DNA from: a virus
IMG/VR virus record: IMGVR_UViG_3300021424_000003
Span: 1 to 64,000 of that record
Length of the DNA stretch: 64,000 nucleotides
Direction: 5' to 3' (one strand)
Part shown: piece by piece, positions 31,968-40,993 of the stretch
How the letters are laid out: each line of letters begins with the position of its first letter
Numbering within the stretch: the first letter of the stretch is position 1
Position numbers and translations under genes: made by a program
The notes under the pieces: generated by a model
The model's database searches: none
Seen by the model: only the letters and a program-made list of their open reading frames with translations
Told to the model about the DNA's origin: nothing

Positions 31968-34900
31968 GAACGCTCCCTGGCTATTGATTCGGCACGCTTT
32001 ATCTTCTGCATAACAACATTGGCTATTTCTTCTGGCGAACTATTGCCACCATTGATGTGGAATGTATATGTATTACCACCACTGCTTGAAGTGCCAGCGA
32101 CAGCGGTGGAAGACATCGTATTAACAGATGGCGTCATTGCATCGCCTATCGCGCCAGGACCCGGGACGACGTGCAGATGTCTGCTGCCAGCTGTTCCATG
32201 GAATTCAGCAAAACCACCCGACTGGCGAGTTAGCACTGCATACTGGCCAAGATTCTGACCAACAAGGTCTATCGCTCTCCCCGTTACATGGTCTGAGTTT
32301 ATTGAGCCAAGATTCCCAGTCCTGTATGAGGAAGTAATTGTTCTGTTGCCAGTTAGTTGCGCATTTATTGCGCCATGGCGAGCCATTGTCTGCGATAGAC
32401 GCGAAGAAGTTGTATCACCAACAGAAGAGCCACGAGGAGTTGATGTGTCAGCTTTTTCTGCAATAAGTTTTATAAACTTATTCGTCATCCACTCTGGTTT
32501 GTTCGTACTGCTGAAGTATATAGCCATATTCTTCGAGAAGTTGTCCACAGCGGTTTTAAACGTTTCGCTGGCAGTATCCATCTTTTCAGCAACCAGATTT
32601 GCCCCCTCGTCCATGTCGCTAAGGGAAAGCTTATTGTTTTGTCCGTACTGAGCAAATATTTTGCTAGCTTGAGCCGACATAAATTCAGATTCAGTTGCAA
32701 AACCTGAATCTTTAATTAGCTTCTTTTTCTCTTCTTCTGTTTTATCAGCAAGAGGATTTTTAAAGTTAATCTTTCCAGCTTCATAGTCGGTAAGGAACTT
32801 ACGTCTGTTATCGGCACTCATTCCAGATATGAGGCCGCCTATCTCTTTATCGTTAGACAGGAACCCAAGACCAGCCATCTGCGCCGATATGTCGGCAGAA
32901 GCAGTGCCTATAAATCCCTGCTCTGTTCGTCTGTTTGAGGCATCAAGAGCATTTGTGACTCTATCTGTGAAGAAGTCCTTTGGGTCTATCCCGTACATAA
33001 AGCCACCAGGTTTAAATGCGGCTCCTGGGGCATCCTTTGTTCCTAGCTGGTCCTGCTGACCATAAAGCGCATCAATGGGGCTGTCGAACATAGAAAGTGA
33101 TGATTCCTGGAACTTCTTTAGCGCTTCAATAACAGCTATCGGGTCATTCCCGGAATCGACTGCACTAGCCAATGCAAAACCAGCTTCGTCGTATATTTGT
33201 GGGTCAACTATATTTTTTATGGCTTCGTCAAATGCACTTAAACCATCAGCAAATGAGTCGATGTTCATATTCTTTAGTTCTATCGCTGTTTTTCTAGTGG
33301 CAAATCCAAGGTCTGTAACAAGCTTGGTGAAGTCAACCATAGGGTCATAAAGGTCTATACCAAGTTTCTTTGCTAGTTGTTCAATTTCAGCGCCAGACTT
33401 ACCACTAGCCTCTTGTAGACGTTTCATTCTCACAGTCGTCTGCTCGTCTATGGTCTTCATTGCGTCGATTCTGTCCGGTAGACCTTTTTGCAGCTCTTTA
33501 AAACCAGAAGCCTCATCTTTGTCTAGCTTCTTAAGTTCTTCCTCTGAGAACAGGTCTTTAAATGCTGGGTCTTTTAGGGCGTCCTTGAAAACTGCTTTAT
33601 CTTTTTCTAGTTGCTTTTTACGCCCACCTCTATTGAATAGACCCTTCACTCCGCCAGCTATTCCGCCAACAAGACCGCCGATAGTCCCACCTATTGCTGC
33701 GCCTATTCCAGCCCCTATCGCTATGCCAAGTGGCCCGCCCACTGAACCTAATACTCCACCGGCAACCGTTCCCAAGCCTCCACCAATTTTTGCTCCCCCC
33801 TTAAACCCCCTCCCGGCTTGCTCCAAGGTTGAACCGGCGTACTTACCCTTGAATCCACCCTTCTGTAGTTTCTCCTGAAATCTTCCCAACTTGTCAGCAG
33901 TGTTTCCGGCCACACCACTCAAGCCCGCATCCATATTGGATATGTCGCCGCCTGCTGCCACGGTTGCTTCGATTCTTTTAATTCTTTCACCAGCGGCAAC
34001 AAATTCACTCATCATTATGTTGTCGAGGAATCCATTCATTGCTGCTTTAGCTTCTTTTGCACGTACGGCCATTCCGTTGGTGAATCCCCTAATTGCACCA
34101 GTTATGGTCCCCAGCGCTGCACCAACTGCAGTACCTATGCCAGGAGCAATCATCGTTCCTATTGCGGCACCAGCGCCAGCACCAGTTAATGCTCCAGCCT
34201 TAGCGCTTTGCGCATTAAGAGCTGCGCCTCCAAGACCAACAGCAAGACCGGCAAGCGGGTTGAATTGACCGACTATTCCTCCAAGAGCCATTGCACCCTG
34301 CATCTCTTCAGGCATAAATTGAGACGCAAGAGACATCCCCATACCTACGCCCATCTTTGCGCTCATTGAGTTGTTTATTCCGCCAATGCCAAGTTTTTCG
34401 TTGCCAAGGATTGCGGAGCCAAGTGCGCTTTCTCTTCTTGACCTGTTTGCCAGCCCGGCCATCCTCATGCGCGTCCCTACGCCTTCTCCTCTGCCGGAAA
34501 ATCCTTTTGTGGATACCTGACCAGCTTCGTTTATGGTTCCTATCTGTTGCCCAGTTTTAGTGCTAAGAATTCGACCAGTTGGAACCCTTACGTCATTCCC
34601 ATCGGCATCTTTTACAGTCGTCATTTCTTGGAATGCATACCTACGCCCGGTTGTCTTTGAGCGGAATAGGTCGTTTTCTCTTCCGTCTAGACCAAACGCC
34701 GGGTTGTATTGAGCACGATACATACGGGTTAGAAAATTAAGACGAGATGTTGCCCCAGTTGTTCCTGGTCCTCCAGCTCCCGGGGGCGCGGTGCCAGGTC
34801 CGCCTGTTCCACCGGACGGTGAACCTCCGGCACCAGGAGTCGTTCCAGCTGTGTATCCATTTCCAGGTCCACGTGCACCTGAAGAGAGTCTTTCTCCGCT

Positions 34901-36931
34901 ACCAGCGCCAGGGGTGACCCCCCTGGATGAAAGCCATGCGGCTGCTTGGTCTTTTTCCGGTCCAGGCGGGAGCAAGTCATATCTCCTTTGTATTGCTGCT
35001 ATTCTTGCTGGGCTAGCAGAAGACACGATTTTCGGCTGGGAGGTCGCAACAAGAGCGGAGCTTGTTGCAGTGCCTGTCATTGAACCAGGGCCAATCGCAC
35101 CCATAATTCTTGGACCCGGACCTATAGCCCCCATTGGTCTTGAACCTGGGCCCAACCCCGGATATATGGGCCCGGGTCCTATCGTTCCCCTTGGCTGCTG
35201 TCCGGGACCTATTGGGAGTGGACCGCGAGGTGGTGGGGTTCCTCCTGGTTGAGTAGGTATTGGTCTTCCACCAATATTTACGACCGGGGTATTGATGTTT
35301 ACAGTGTTCGGAGCCATGGCATTGTCTTTGCCCAGATATCCGCCTTTATGCCCCTTCATCTGGCGGAACATTATTGCTAGTGCCATCAGTCCAGCGCCAC
35401 CCTTGCCACCGAACATGTTCGTAAACATTCCAAATATGCTATTAAGCATCTTTACAACATCCGTGAGTCCCTTAACTAGGTCGTTTATAAATGGCAATGC
35501 GTCAAAGAATGCTTTTCTAAATGTTTTGGATATATCCATCACCGCATTAAGCAAATTTCCGATATTAGTACCAAGCTCCCCGAGGTCATCCTTGTATTTA
35601 ATTACCTGCTCATTGAATTGACCAAGGGCGTCTTTTATGCCTGCCTTAAGTTCTTTCCATATGTTGCCAAACATTCCCTCAATGGCCCTGGCGCCCTCGA
35701 TGTATGGCTTTAGGTTCTCTTTAGTTATTCTGAACCATCTACTTACTCTTTGCCACCAGTTCCCAATGTCTTTGAAAAATCCTTTTGTTTCGGGAAGCCA
35801 TTCACGTACAAGTTTTACAAAGAAATTAGACGTCTTCTCTATACCGCTGACAAGCGAGTCCATCATTGGTCCGCGACCGAATTCAGCAAGTGAGCCGGAT
35901 ACCCGAAGAAGGTCTTTCCTTATGATGCGATATATTTTCTCTATCGCTACCTTTGCTGGGCCGAGGAATTCCTGACCGAAATCTCCGAAATCTCCTCTAA
36001 GGAGAGTGAAATACTTTTTTATTGATGCAATAAGAGTTTGATTCACTGCTTCAAACTGACCGGCCACACCGCCCATTTTGGCTAGTTCGCCAGACATGAT
36101 TAGGGCTTTAAGTTCTTTCTTAGATGTAACTTTTGCCTTCTTGAGCGCAGCTTCCATTTCTGGGCCGAGTTCTTTAGCGGCAGCCTTAACATCAGTCATA
36201 CTCTTCTTTGAGTCATTTAGGGCGGCAATAACGGCACCGACCTGCTCAGCAGCCTGTGCTGGGTCCTTACCTGCTGCACCGAAATCCATAAGATTCTTTA
36301 GGAGCCCACTTGTCTTTGCTATCTGAGCAGAGTTCATTGACTTAGACATCGATGTATACGCTTTATTTATTGCTTCGACACCAAGGCCTGCCAGGTTTGC
36401 GTCCCTTTGCAAAGCTCGCATCGATGCTCTCGTTTGGTTGAGTCCTGCACCAAACGCAGGTGCGCCCTTGCCCTTGAAGGCATACATCGCTGCTTGCGAT
36501 TCACGTTGAGCAGCAGCAAAAGTTCCCAAAGCAACTGCGGCCGACGCCGCAGCACCAGCTATGGCAGTCATGCCAAATGCGTACGCTTTATGAAGATACT
36601 TTCCAGCAACAAATAGAGCGTGGATTCCGACTAGCGCAGCAGATAGTAGCGCCATCTGAATCAGGGTTCCCTTAATTGCCAGACCGAGAACCTTAGACAG
36701 GCCCATGCCCATCATCTTGATTCCTTTGTCCATTGAGTCGAAGACTTTTCTTGTCCTCGTAGCAGCAATCAGGAAGGTTGACATCTGTGTGCCAGCCACC
36801 TGAGCGCCAGAGGAAAGGCGCGACATCCTCCGCTCTAGGCCGGTTATGGCTTTATCGAGGGCTTTTACTTCGGCAGCGCCCTGTAACGCTCCCTTTACCT
36901 CAATATTAATTGTCGCTTCGGCCCTAGCCAT
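31964..36931 (-). CDS. Tape measure protein with C-terminal M15-like peptidase domain
   Basis: 1655 residues, the longest gene of the tail operon. It shows the usual helical, Ala/Lys-rich composition, several hydrophobic Gly-rich stretches (such as G-A-G-A-G-A-A-I-G-T-M-I near residues 915-1060) that could cross a membrane, and a Pro/Gly linker near 560-720. Around residue 1555 a peptidase-like domain begins: S-S-Y-R-T-G, N-S-D-H-V-T-G-R-A-I-D-L-V-G, then F-H-G and R-H-L-H-V-V-P. The H and D of S-D-H-x-x-G-x-A-x-D and the H-L-H match the zinc ligands of M15 / VanY-type murein peptidases. Two R-L-S-S-G sites (residues 38-42 and 681-685) match the motif repeated in the head polyprotein. Confidence 0.82.
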   Translation of the reverse strand: MARAEATINIEVKGALQGAAEVKALDKAITGLERRMSRLSSGAQVAGTQMSTFLIAATRTRKVFDSMDKGIKMMGMGLSKVLGLAIKGTLIQMALLSAALVGIHALFVAGKYLHKAYAFGMTAIAGAAASAAVALGTFAAAQRESQAAMYAFKGKGAPAFGAGLNQTRASMRALQRDANLAGLGVEAINKAYTSMSKSMNSAQIAKTSGLLKNLMDFGAAGKDPAQAAEQVGAVIAALNDSKKSMTDVKAAAKELGPEMEAALKKAKVTSKKELKALIMSGELAKMGGVAGQFEAVNQTLIASIKKYFTLLRGDFGDFGQEFLGPAKVAIEKIYRIIRKDLLRVSGSLAEFGRGPMMDSLVSGIEKTSNFFVKLVREWLPETKGFFKDIGNWWQRVSRWFRITKENLKPYIEGARAIEGMFGNIWKELKAGIKDALGQFNEQVIKYKDDLGELGTNIGNLLNAVMDISKTFRKAFFDALPFINDLVKGLTDVVKMLNSIFGMFTNMFGGKGGAGLMALAIMFRQMKGHKGGYLGKDNAMAPNTVNINTPVVNIGGRPIPTQPGGTPPPRGPLPIGPGQQPRGTIGPGPIYPGLGPGSRPMGAIGPGPRIMGAIGPGSMTGTATSSALVATSQPKIVSSASPARIAAIQRRYDLLPPGPEKDQAAAWLSSRGVTPGAGSGERLSSGARGPGNGYTAGTTPGAGGSPSGGTGGPGTAPPGAGGPGTTGATSRLNFLTRMYRAQYNPAFGLDGRENDLFRSKTTGRRYAFQEMTTVKDADGNDVRVPTGRILSTKTGQQIGTINEAGQVSTKGFSGRGEGVGTRMRMAGLANRSRRESALGSAILGNEKLGIGGINNSMSAKMGVGMGMSLASQFMPEEMQGAMALGGIVGQFNPLAGLAVGLGGAALNAQSAKAGALTGAGAGAAIGTMIAPGIGTAVGAALGTITGAIRGFTNGMAVRAKEAKAAMNGFLDNIMMSEFVAAGERIKRIEATVAAGGDISNMDAGLSGVAGNTADKLGRFQEKLQKGGFKGKYAGSTLEQAGRGFKGGAKIGGGLGTVAGGVLGSVGGPLGIAIGAGIGAAIGGTIGGLVGGIAGGVKGLFNRGGRKKQLEKDKAVFKDALKDPAFKDLFSEEELKKLDKDEASGFKELQKGLPDRIDAMKTIDEQTTVRMKRLQEASGKSGAEIEQLAKKLGIDLYDPMVDFTKLVTDLGFATRKTAIELKNMNIDSFADGLSAFDEAIKNIVDPQIYDEAGFALASAVDSGNDPIAVIEALKKFQESSLSMFDSPIDALYGQQDQLGTKDAPGAAFKPGGFMYGIDPKDFFTDRVTNALDASNRRTEQGFIGTASADISAQMAGLGFLSNDKEIGGLISGMSADNRRKFLTDYEAGKINFKNPLADKTEEEKKKLIKDSGFATESEFMSAQASKIFAQYGQNNKLSLSDMDEGANLVAEKMDTASETFKTAVDNFSKNMAIYFSSTNKPEWMTNKFIKLIAEKADTSTPRGSSVGDTTSSRLSQTMARHGAINAQLTGNRTITSSYRTGNLGSINSDHVTGRAIDLVGQNLGQYAVLTRQSGGFAEFHGTAGSRHLHVVPGPGAIGDAMTPSVNTMSSTAVAGTSSSGGNTYTFHINGGNSSPEEIANVVMQKIKRAESIARERS

Positions 36932-36998
36932 AGGCGCTCCAACACTCTCAGACGATTTCTGTTTTAAAAAAATCGCGTGAGTGTAGGATGGCCAGGCT

Positions 36999-37184
36999 TT
37001 AGCCGGCGGCTTTCGCCCTACGCTCCTGCTCTTCGCGGTCGTTACTTATAACTTTAGCACAGGCAAGACGTATCAACCACTCCTCCTCAGAGGAGGCAAG
37101 AATAAGCACGGGGTCCGTGCCAAACAGTTCCCCAAGTCTGGCCGAAGATATGACCAGTGGGTCTTCAACTAATTCGTCGAAGAC
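36999..37184 (-). CDS. Frameshifted extension of the tail assembly chaperone
   Basis: Past the slip site at 37184-37187 a frame in the -1 register runs for 62 codons with sensible composition: V-F-D-E-L-V-E-D-P, then S-S-E-E-E-W-L-I-R-L-A-C-A-K, ending R-R-A-K-A-A-G. It has no good start codon of its own and lies between chaperone and tape measure, as in lambda gpG-gpGT. Read with the upstream frame it gives a longer minor product that binds the tape measure while the tube polymerises. Confidence 0.72.
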   Translation of the reverse strand, partial: VFDELVEDPLVISSARLGELFGTDPVLILASSEEEWLIRLACAKVISNDREEQERRAKAAG

Positions 37185-37705
37185 CCCTTCGTAGGGTCCT
37201 CGACATCAACCGAATCGGAGTACCCGGCGGCGTCAAGAATCGAAAGAGCCGCAGCTTCGATGTGTGGGTCAACACCGAAGAACTCACGAACACAATCCGG
37301 AAGAGGCCTTGTCGTCTGAGTCATTTCGAGAATTGCGGGGGAGGCGAACGTCAGCTCATTGCCATTGTCGTCAAATACCTCTTCATCATCAAAGAGGAGA
37401 CCGATTGTTGTATGCCCAATAACTGAACATGCAAAACGTGTTGCATCCATGCCGTTTCTGGTGTCCTCACCAGCCTGCTTACGCCAGTTTTTCATCTGAT
37501 TTTGAGTGATGTTGGGGCTTATCTTTATCTTGACGCCAGGACGTTCTGGAACTGGGATATAGACAATGGGACGCTCCACTTTTTTCCTGATGACAGCAGA
37601 AAGCTTCTGGAGGGGGGTTTCGTTTGCCGGTAATTCGGCAGCCCTGCCCTTTGCCTTTGCGGGAGTCGGACTATCTGTTGTGTAAAGTTCAGTGTTATCG
37701 CTCAT
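37169..37705 (-). CDS. Tail assembly chaperone (gpG-like)
   Basis: 178 residues between tube and tape measure genes. The N-terminus is charged and flexible, the middle has K-V-E-R-P-I-V-Y-I-P-V-P-E-R-P-G-V, and the C-terminal 90 residues are helical with an acidic stretch (F-D-D-E-E-V-F-D-D-N-G-N-E). Near its end the codons AAG GGG TCT provide a GGGG run on which the peptidyl-tRNA can slip back one base. That would produce the fusion with the 62-codon extension. Known chaperones of this type are made in both forms in a fixed ratio. Confidence 0.72.
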   Translation of the reverse strand: MSDNTELYTTDSPTPAKAKGRAAELPANETPLQKLSAVIRKKVERPIVYIPVPERPGVKIKISPNITQNQMKNWRKQAGEDTRNGMDATRFACSVIGHTTIGLLFDDEEVFDDNGNELTFASPAILEMTQTTRPLPDCVREFFGVDPHIEAAALSILDAAGYSDSVDVEDPTKGSSTN

Positions 37706-37757
37706 AGCGGAGAAACTAGCACACGAATCTGTGCGCTGCGTGAACTAGATAAAATTA

Positions 37758-38237
37758 TCAGCCAGCAGCACCCGCGCCAGACTCCACGTCTGAAATTGCA
37801 AATGTGAGGGAAAATGTGGCTGGGGCACCCGAGGATGAGTCGCCGTCTGGCTCCGTTATTCCTACCAGCAGGGCCTTTGCGTACACGCGGTCTGTGCCGG
37901 GAACCTTGAGGTCGCAGTCGAAGGTCTCAACCGTGATGTCATATTCCGCACGGCCGACCAGCGGACGAAGGGAGGCGATTTTCTCACCAATACCGGTGTT
38001 CGAGTCGGAGGCGATACGGTCATCGTCGTAGTGAGCAGTAAGCGTAATGTCGCCAACTTCAGATGGAGCACAGAGAACCGTTGGGCGCAGCTTGCCGCCC
38101 TCATAAATCTTCTCCACCGATGCGGTAATTTCGCCACCGGACACTTGAGCAAAGTAAAAGCCCGTCCATTTGGGGTGCTTTTCCGGAGCGACCGGAACAA
38201 TGCTCGCTAGTACTTGACGCTGAGATACTTTTGCCAT
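37758..38237 (-). CDS. Tail tube protein
   Basis: 159 residues, directly downstream of the sheath gene. It is all-beta: F-Y-F-A-Q-V-S-G-G-E-I-T-A-S-V-E-K-I-Y, then G-D-I-T-L-T-A-H-Y-D, E-Y-D-I-T-V-E-T-F-D and a C-terminal F-S-L-T-F-A-I-S-D-V. Size, fold pattern and position all fit the hexameric tube of contractile tails. Confidence 0.75.
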   Translation of the reverse strand: MAKVSQRQVLASIVPVAPEKHPKWTGFYFAQVSGGEITASVEKIYEGGKLRPTVLCAPSEVGDITLTAHYDDDRIASDSNTGIGEKIASLRPLVGRAEYDITVETFDCDLKVPGTDRVYAKALLVGITEPDGDSSSGAPATFSLTFAISDVESGAGAAG

Positions 38238-38251
38238 ATTTCTATCCCTCT

Positions 38252-39772
38252 CTAGACGACGCTAGCTGTTAGGTTCGACTTAATGATGTCGACTTCGATT
38301 TTGTCGCCAACGCTGCTGGTGCGGACACCAACTTTTGCCTTCACCGTGCCGCCAGCGAGCTGGCTAACGGGGTTGAGGGCTGCGTCACACCGAACGGTGT
38401 AGCCATTGTCGATTTTCTTACCATTTGCATCAAACGCCTGGAATAGCGCACCCTGCTCGCGCATCGGAGCAAGAATCGCTATGAGTCTAGAAGTAATCGC
38501 CGAGAAGATGGTGTCACGACCATCGATTACGCCGAACACTAGGTCTTCCAGCGAGCGCTGTGACTCCACAACCACGTGGTTAACAATTTCCTGAGTGGTA
38601 ATGAATCTGAAGTTCTCGTCATCGAACGAAAGCGCACGGGCTCCATAGATTCTTACCGAGTTCTGAATAATTCTGATTGCATTGATGTTGTTTAAATCCA
38701 GATTGTCGCCTGTCACCTTGTTGATATCTGCAGCAACCCCAGTGATAAATCTTCCCGCAGAAACTAGGCCAGCCGCCGGAACGTGAGCACCAGATTGATT
38801 GTGTGCGAGAGAGCGCTTAGCAGCTACATAGCCATCGGGCGGGATTCTCCGGATAACACCAGCTGTCGCAGTTGGCGCATCGACCCATGGGTAGTACATC
38901 GCTGCATGCTCTGAGCCATCTTCGGTCGATAGTGTTAGGGACTTAGCAGCCGCCTCGGATACGCTGTCATCTATGCCAGCATGAATTATTGCAATTCTGT
39001 TGTATTCATTTGCGTGAGCAATCAGTGCGTTTGAAATTTCAGGTGAAGCTTTTGTATCGCCGTCGTAGTCTGTATATGGGCTTGCTCCAGTAACTCTTCC
39101 GGCAGTTTCGCCGTCGGGGATTGAAACGGCACCAGTACCGAATGCGTCGTTGAACAAATCAAGACCGCCAATCAGGGCTGCGTCGTCAACGCTCGCTAGG
39201 TCGTCGAGTCCAGCAGTTAGCGCCGTAGAAGCCAGTGGTTCTGGAATCGTTGTAGCTCCAGATACTACTTCCGCCGAAACGTAACGAGAGGCAACTGAGC
39301 TGAGGTTAATTCTGCCAGCAGCCTGAGCAACCGTTGCAACAGTTCCTGTTGAGTAGACAATAACATCGTCGTACGAAACACTGATTACGAATGTTGAAGA
39401 TGTTGGGTTTGTTACTGTCACTTTAATATTCGAGCTCCATGCACCAGGGCCGTTTGCTGAAATTGTTAGAACTGGGTCGTCATCTGCGTCCTGCAAGACC
39501 TTAGTACCCGTTGATGCACCGCTGCCCACTACGCGGGCTACGTAGCATTGTGTGCCGCCTTCCTCGAAAAACGTTTCGACAGTTGGATGTAGGTATGAAT
39601 AGGCGACATATTCACCGTAGATGCTTTCAAAGTCAGCAATACTCTGCACAAGAGTTGCAGAATCAACTGGGCCGCGTGGCGCGAGACCAACAAAGAAGGC
39701 CTGCGAAGACTCGCGAACTGTTGCTGATGATGGGCCCGTTCTAACTGCTGTTGAGATAACTACGCCTGGCAT
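38252..39772 (-). CDS. Tail sheath protein
   Basis: 506 residues. Start P-G-V-V-I-S-T-A-V-R-T-G-P and F-V-G-L-A-P-R-G-P are typical of the sheath family, as are F-E-S-I-Y-G-E-Y, T-V-E-T-F-F-E-E-G-G-T-Q-C-Y-V-A-R-V-V-G, and the C-terminal I-R-I-I-Q-N-S-V-R-I-Y-G-A-R-A-L and V-V-E-S-Q-R-S-L-E-D-L-V-F. It contracts around the tube on host contact. A near-consensus promoter lies upstream. Confidence 0.88.
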   Translation of the reverse strand: MPGVVISTAVRTGPSSATVRESSQAFFVGLAPRGPVDSATLVQSIADFESIYGEYVAYSYLHPTVETFFEEGGTQCYVARVVGSGASTGTKVLQDADDDPVLTISANGPGAWSSNIKVTVTNPTSSTFVISVSYDDVIVYSTGTVATVAQAAGRINLSSVASRYVSAEVVSGATTIPEPLASTALTAGLDDLASVDDAALIGGLDLFNDAFGTGAVSIPDGETAGRVTGASPYTDYDGDTKASPEISNALIAHANEYNRIAIIHAGIDDSVSEAAAKSLTLSTEDGSEHAAMYYPWVDAPTATAGVIRRIPPDGYVAAKRSLAHNQSGAHVPAAGLVSAGRFITGVAADINKVTGDNLDLNNINAIRIIQNSVRIYGARALSFDDENFRFITTQEIVNHVVVESQRSLEDLVFGVIDGRDTIFSAITSRLIAILAPMREQGALFQAFDANGKKIDNGYTVRCDAALNPVSQLAGGTVKAKVGVRTSSVGDKIEVDIIKSNLTASVV

Positions 39773-39816
39773 AAGACCTTCCTCTGTTTATATCGATGGG
39801 CAATGCCGTCTAACAA

Positions 39817-39845
39817 ATTATATTGTACAGACGGTAATCCTCCAA
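39817..39845 (-). promoter_or_regulatory. Promoter candidate upstream of the tail sheath gene
   Basis: On the minus strand TTGGAG and a perfect TATAAT are separated by 17 bases, with the -10 about 45 bases before the sheath ATG. The 121-base gap before the sheath is the largest within this operon, so a separate start for the abundant sheath and tube is plausible. Confidence 0.5.
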
Positions 39846-39893
39846 CTATTGCAACTGTTCTCAAAGAATAGTTCGATTTAAATAATAACACTT

Positions 39894-40520
39894 TTAGTCC
39901 GCCGTCAGCTCTGGTATCTGGTCGGTCAATTTACCGCCGACGACCGTGAACTGAATTTCGTTTGCAATTCCTATTGGCCTGCGAGAAACAACTTCGTCTA
40001 TGTCCATGTTGTACCCGATATAGGCGCCAGCCATTACTCTGTCGCCCTTAAGCAATGTCAAATCAGAAAATTCCTCCCTAAGCGTTCCCTCATCAATCAT
40101 GGCTCGGAAGGAATTTCTAGAGTCATATGCCTTCATGCACGGATAGTCGAGGATTGCCGCCCTCACTACGGTAGTAAGCCTGTCCCTCATAATTGTGGCC
40201 TCTTCGGGACCCTCTGTTTTGACCCAAACATATGTCCGCATGGCGTACCCGACGCGATAAAGGGGGTCAGGACCATCAAACCCAATACGCTCAAAGCCAG
40301 ATGTAGATATAGCCAAATTCACGACTAGCGGCCATGCATCTATGGCCAATGGTTCGTGAACTGTGTATTCTTCTGGCGAAGGAAGTGTTTGGTCGTCGAC
40401 GCCCCACCCGTTTCTATAATCAATAATTCTTACCGGGATGTCTTCTTTAAGATAATTATTGACATACGCTTTCGCAAACTGCGGGCCATGCATTAGTGGG
40501 TAGCCAGGTGCCTCAGCCAT
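39894..40520 (-). CDS. Tail terminator-like protein
   Basis: 208 residues between the gpG-type completion gene and the sheath, the usual place for the tail terminator. It is alpha/beta with F-A-K-A-Y-V-N-N-Y-L, R-V-G-Y-A-M-R-T-Y-V-W-V-K, R-D-R-L-T-T-V-V-R-A-A-I, and a final N-E-I-Q-F-T-V-V strand, in line with terminators that cap the tube and sheath. No specific signature; the call is from position and outline. Confidence 0.5.
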   Translation of the reverse strand: MAEAPGYPLMHGPQFAKAYVNNYLKEDIPVRIIDYRNGWGVDDQTLPSPEEYTVHEPLAIDAWPLVVNLAISTSGFERIGFDGPDPLYRVGYAMRTYVWVKTEGPEEATIMRDRLTTVVRAAILDYPCMKAYDSRNSFRAMIDEGTLREEFSDLTLLKGDRVMAGAYIGYNMDIDEVVSRRPIGIANEIQFTVVGGKLTDQIPELTAD

Positions 40521-40993
40521 TATGCGGGCAGCCCTTCATTTCCTTCAGTAATATAATTCGCCATTTTTTCAGCGAGGTCATTAAGAAAAGTTTCATTAAT
40601 AAATACTATTTCGCGTTTTGGCATTTTGCTTGTTCCTGTTTGATGAAACTGAGCATATGGAACGCCGGTGCCAAAGGTGGCGGAAAGCTTGTCTATTTTG
40701 TTTACGAGGGGGTCGGATAGTTCTGCAACACTTCTGAACAGTCTTCCGCTCCGAACAAGAGTTGGTGCTCCAGGGTAGCGAGCTAGTTTCCATGATGCGT
40801 ACTCTGCGCTCAACGGTGCCCATCCACCAACCTCTAGCCCCTGTGAAGTGAAATTATCGGCGAAAGTTCTTTTAAGCTGCTGATGCGCCCATCTAAAAGC
40901 GGGCCTAACATCAGTTATTCTTGATTTCATTCCATCTATAAGGTCATCTACTTCGTCAGCTCTGACCTCAACTTGTATTCGTACTCTTCCCAT
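40520..40993 (-). CDS. Virion morphogenesis protein (Mu gpG / P2 gpS-like tail completion)
   Basis: 157 residues with the family pattern: helical start (V-R-A-D-E-V-D-D-L-I-D-G-M), W-A-P-L-S-A-E-Y-A near residue 60, L-V-R-S-G-R-L-F-R-S-V, G-T-G-V-P-Y-A-Q-F-H-Q-T-G, and R-E-I-V-F-I-N-E near the end. Proteins of this group complete the tail or head-tail joint. One-base junctions with both neighbours. Confidence 0.75.
   Translation of the reverse strand: MGRVRIQVEVRADEVDDLIDGMKSRITDVRPAFRWAHQQLKRTFADNFTSQGLEVGGWAPLSAEYASWKLARYPGAPTLVRSGRLFRSVAELSDPLVNKIDKLSATFGTGVPYAQFHQTGTSKMPKREIVFINETFLNDLAEKMANYITEGNEGLPA

Noticed and set aside
33450-35975. Plus-strand frames opposite the tape measure gene (33450, 33891, 34791, 35292, 35637)
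   Set aside because: They mirror the Ala/Gly/Lys-rich tape measure and show Pro/Ser-rich nonsense without a start signal.
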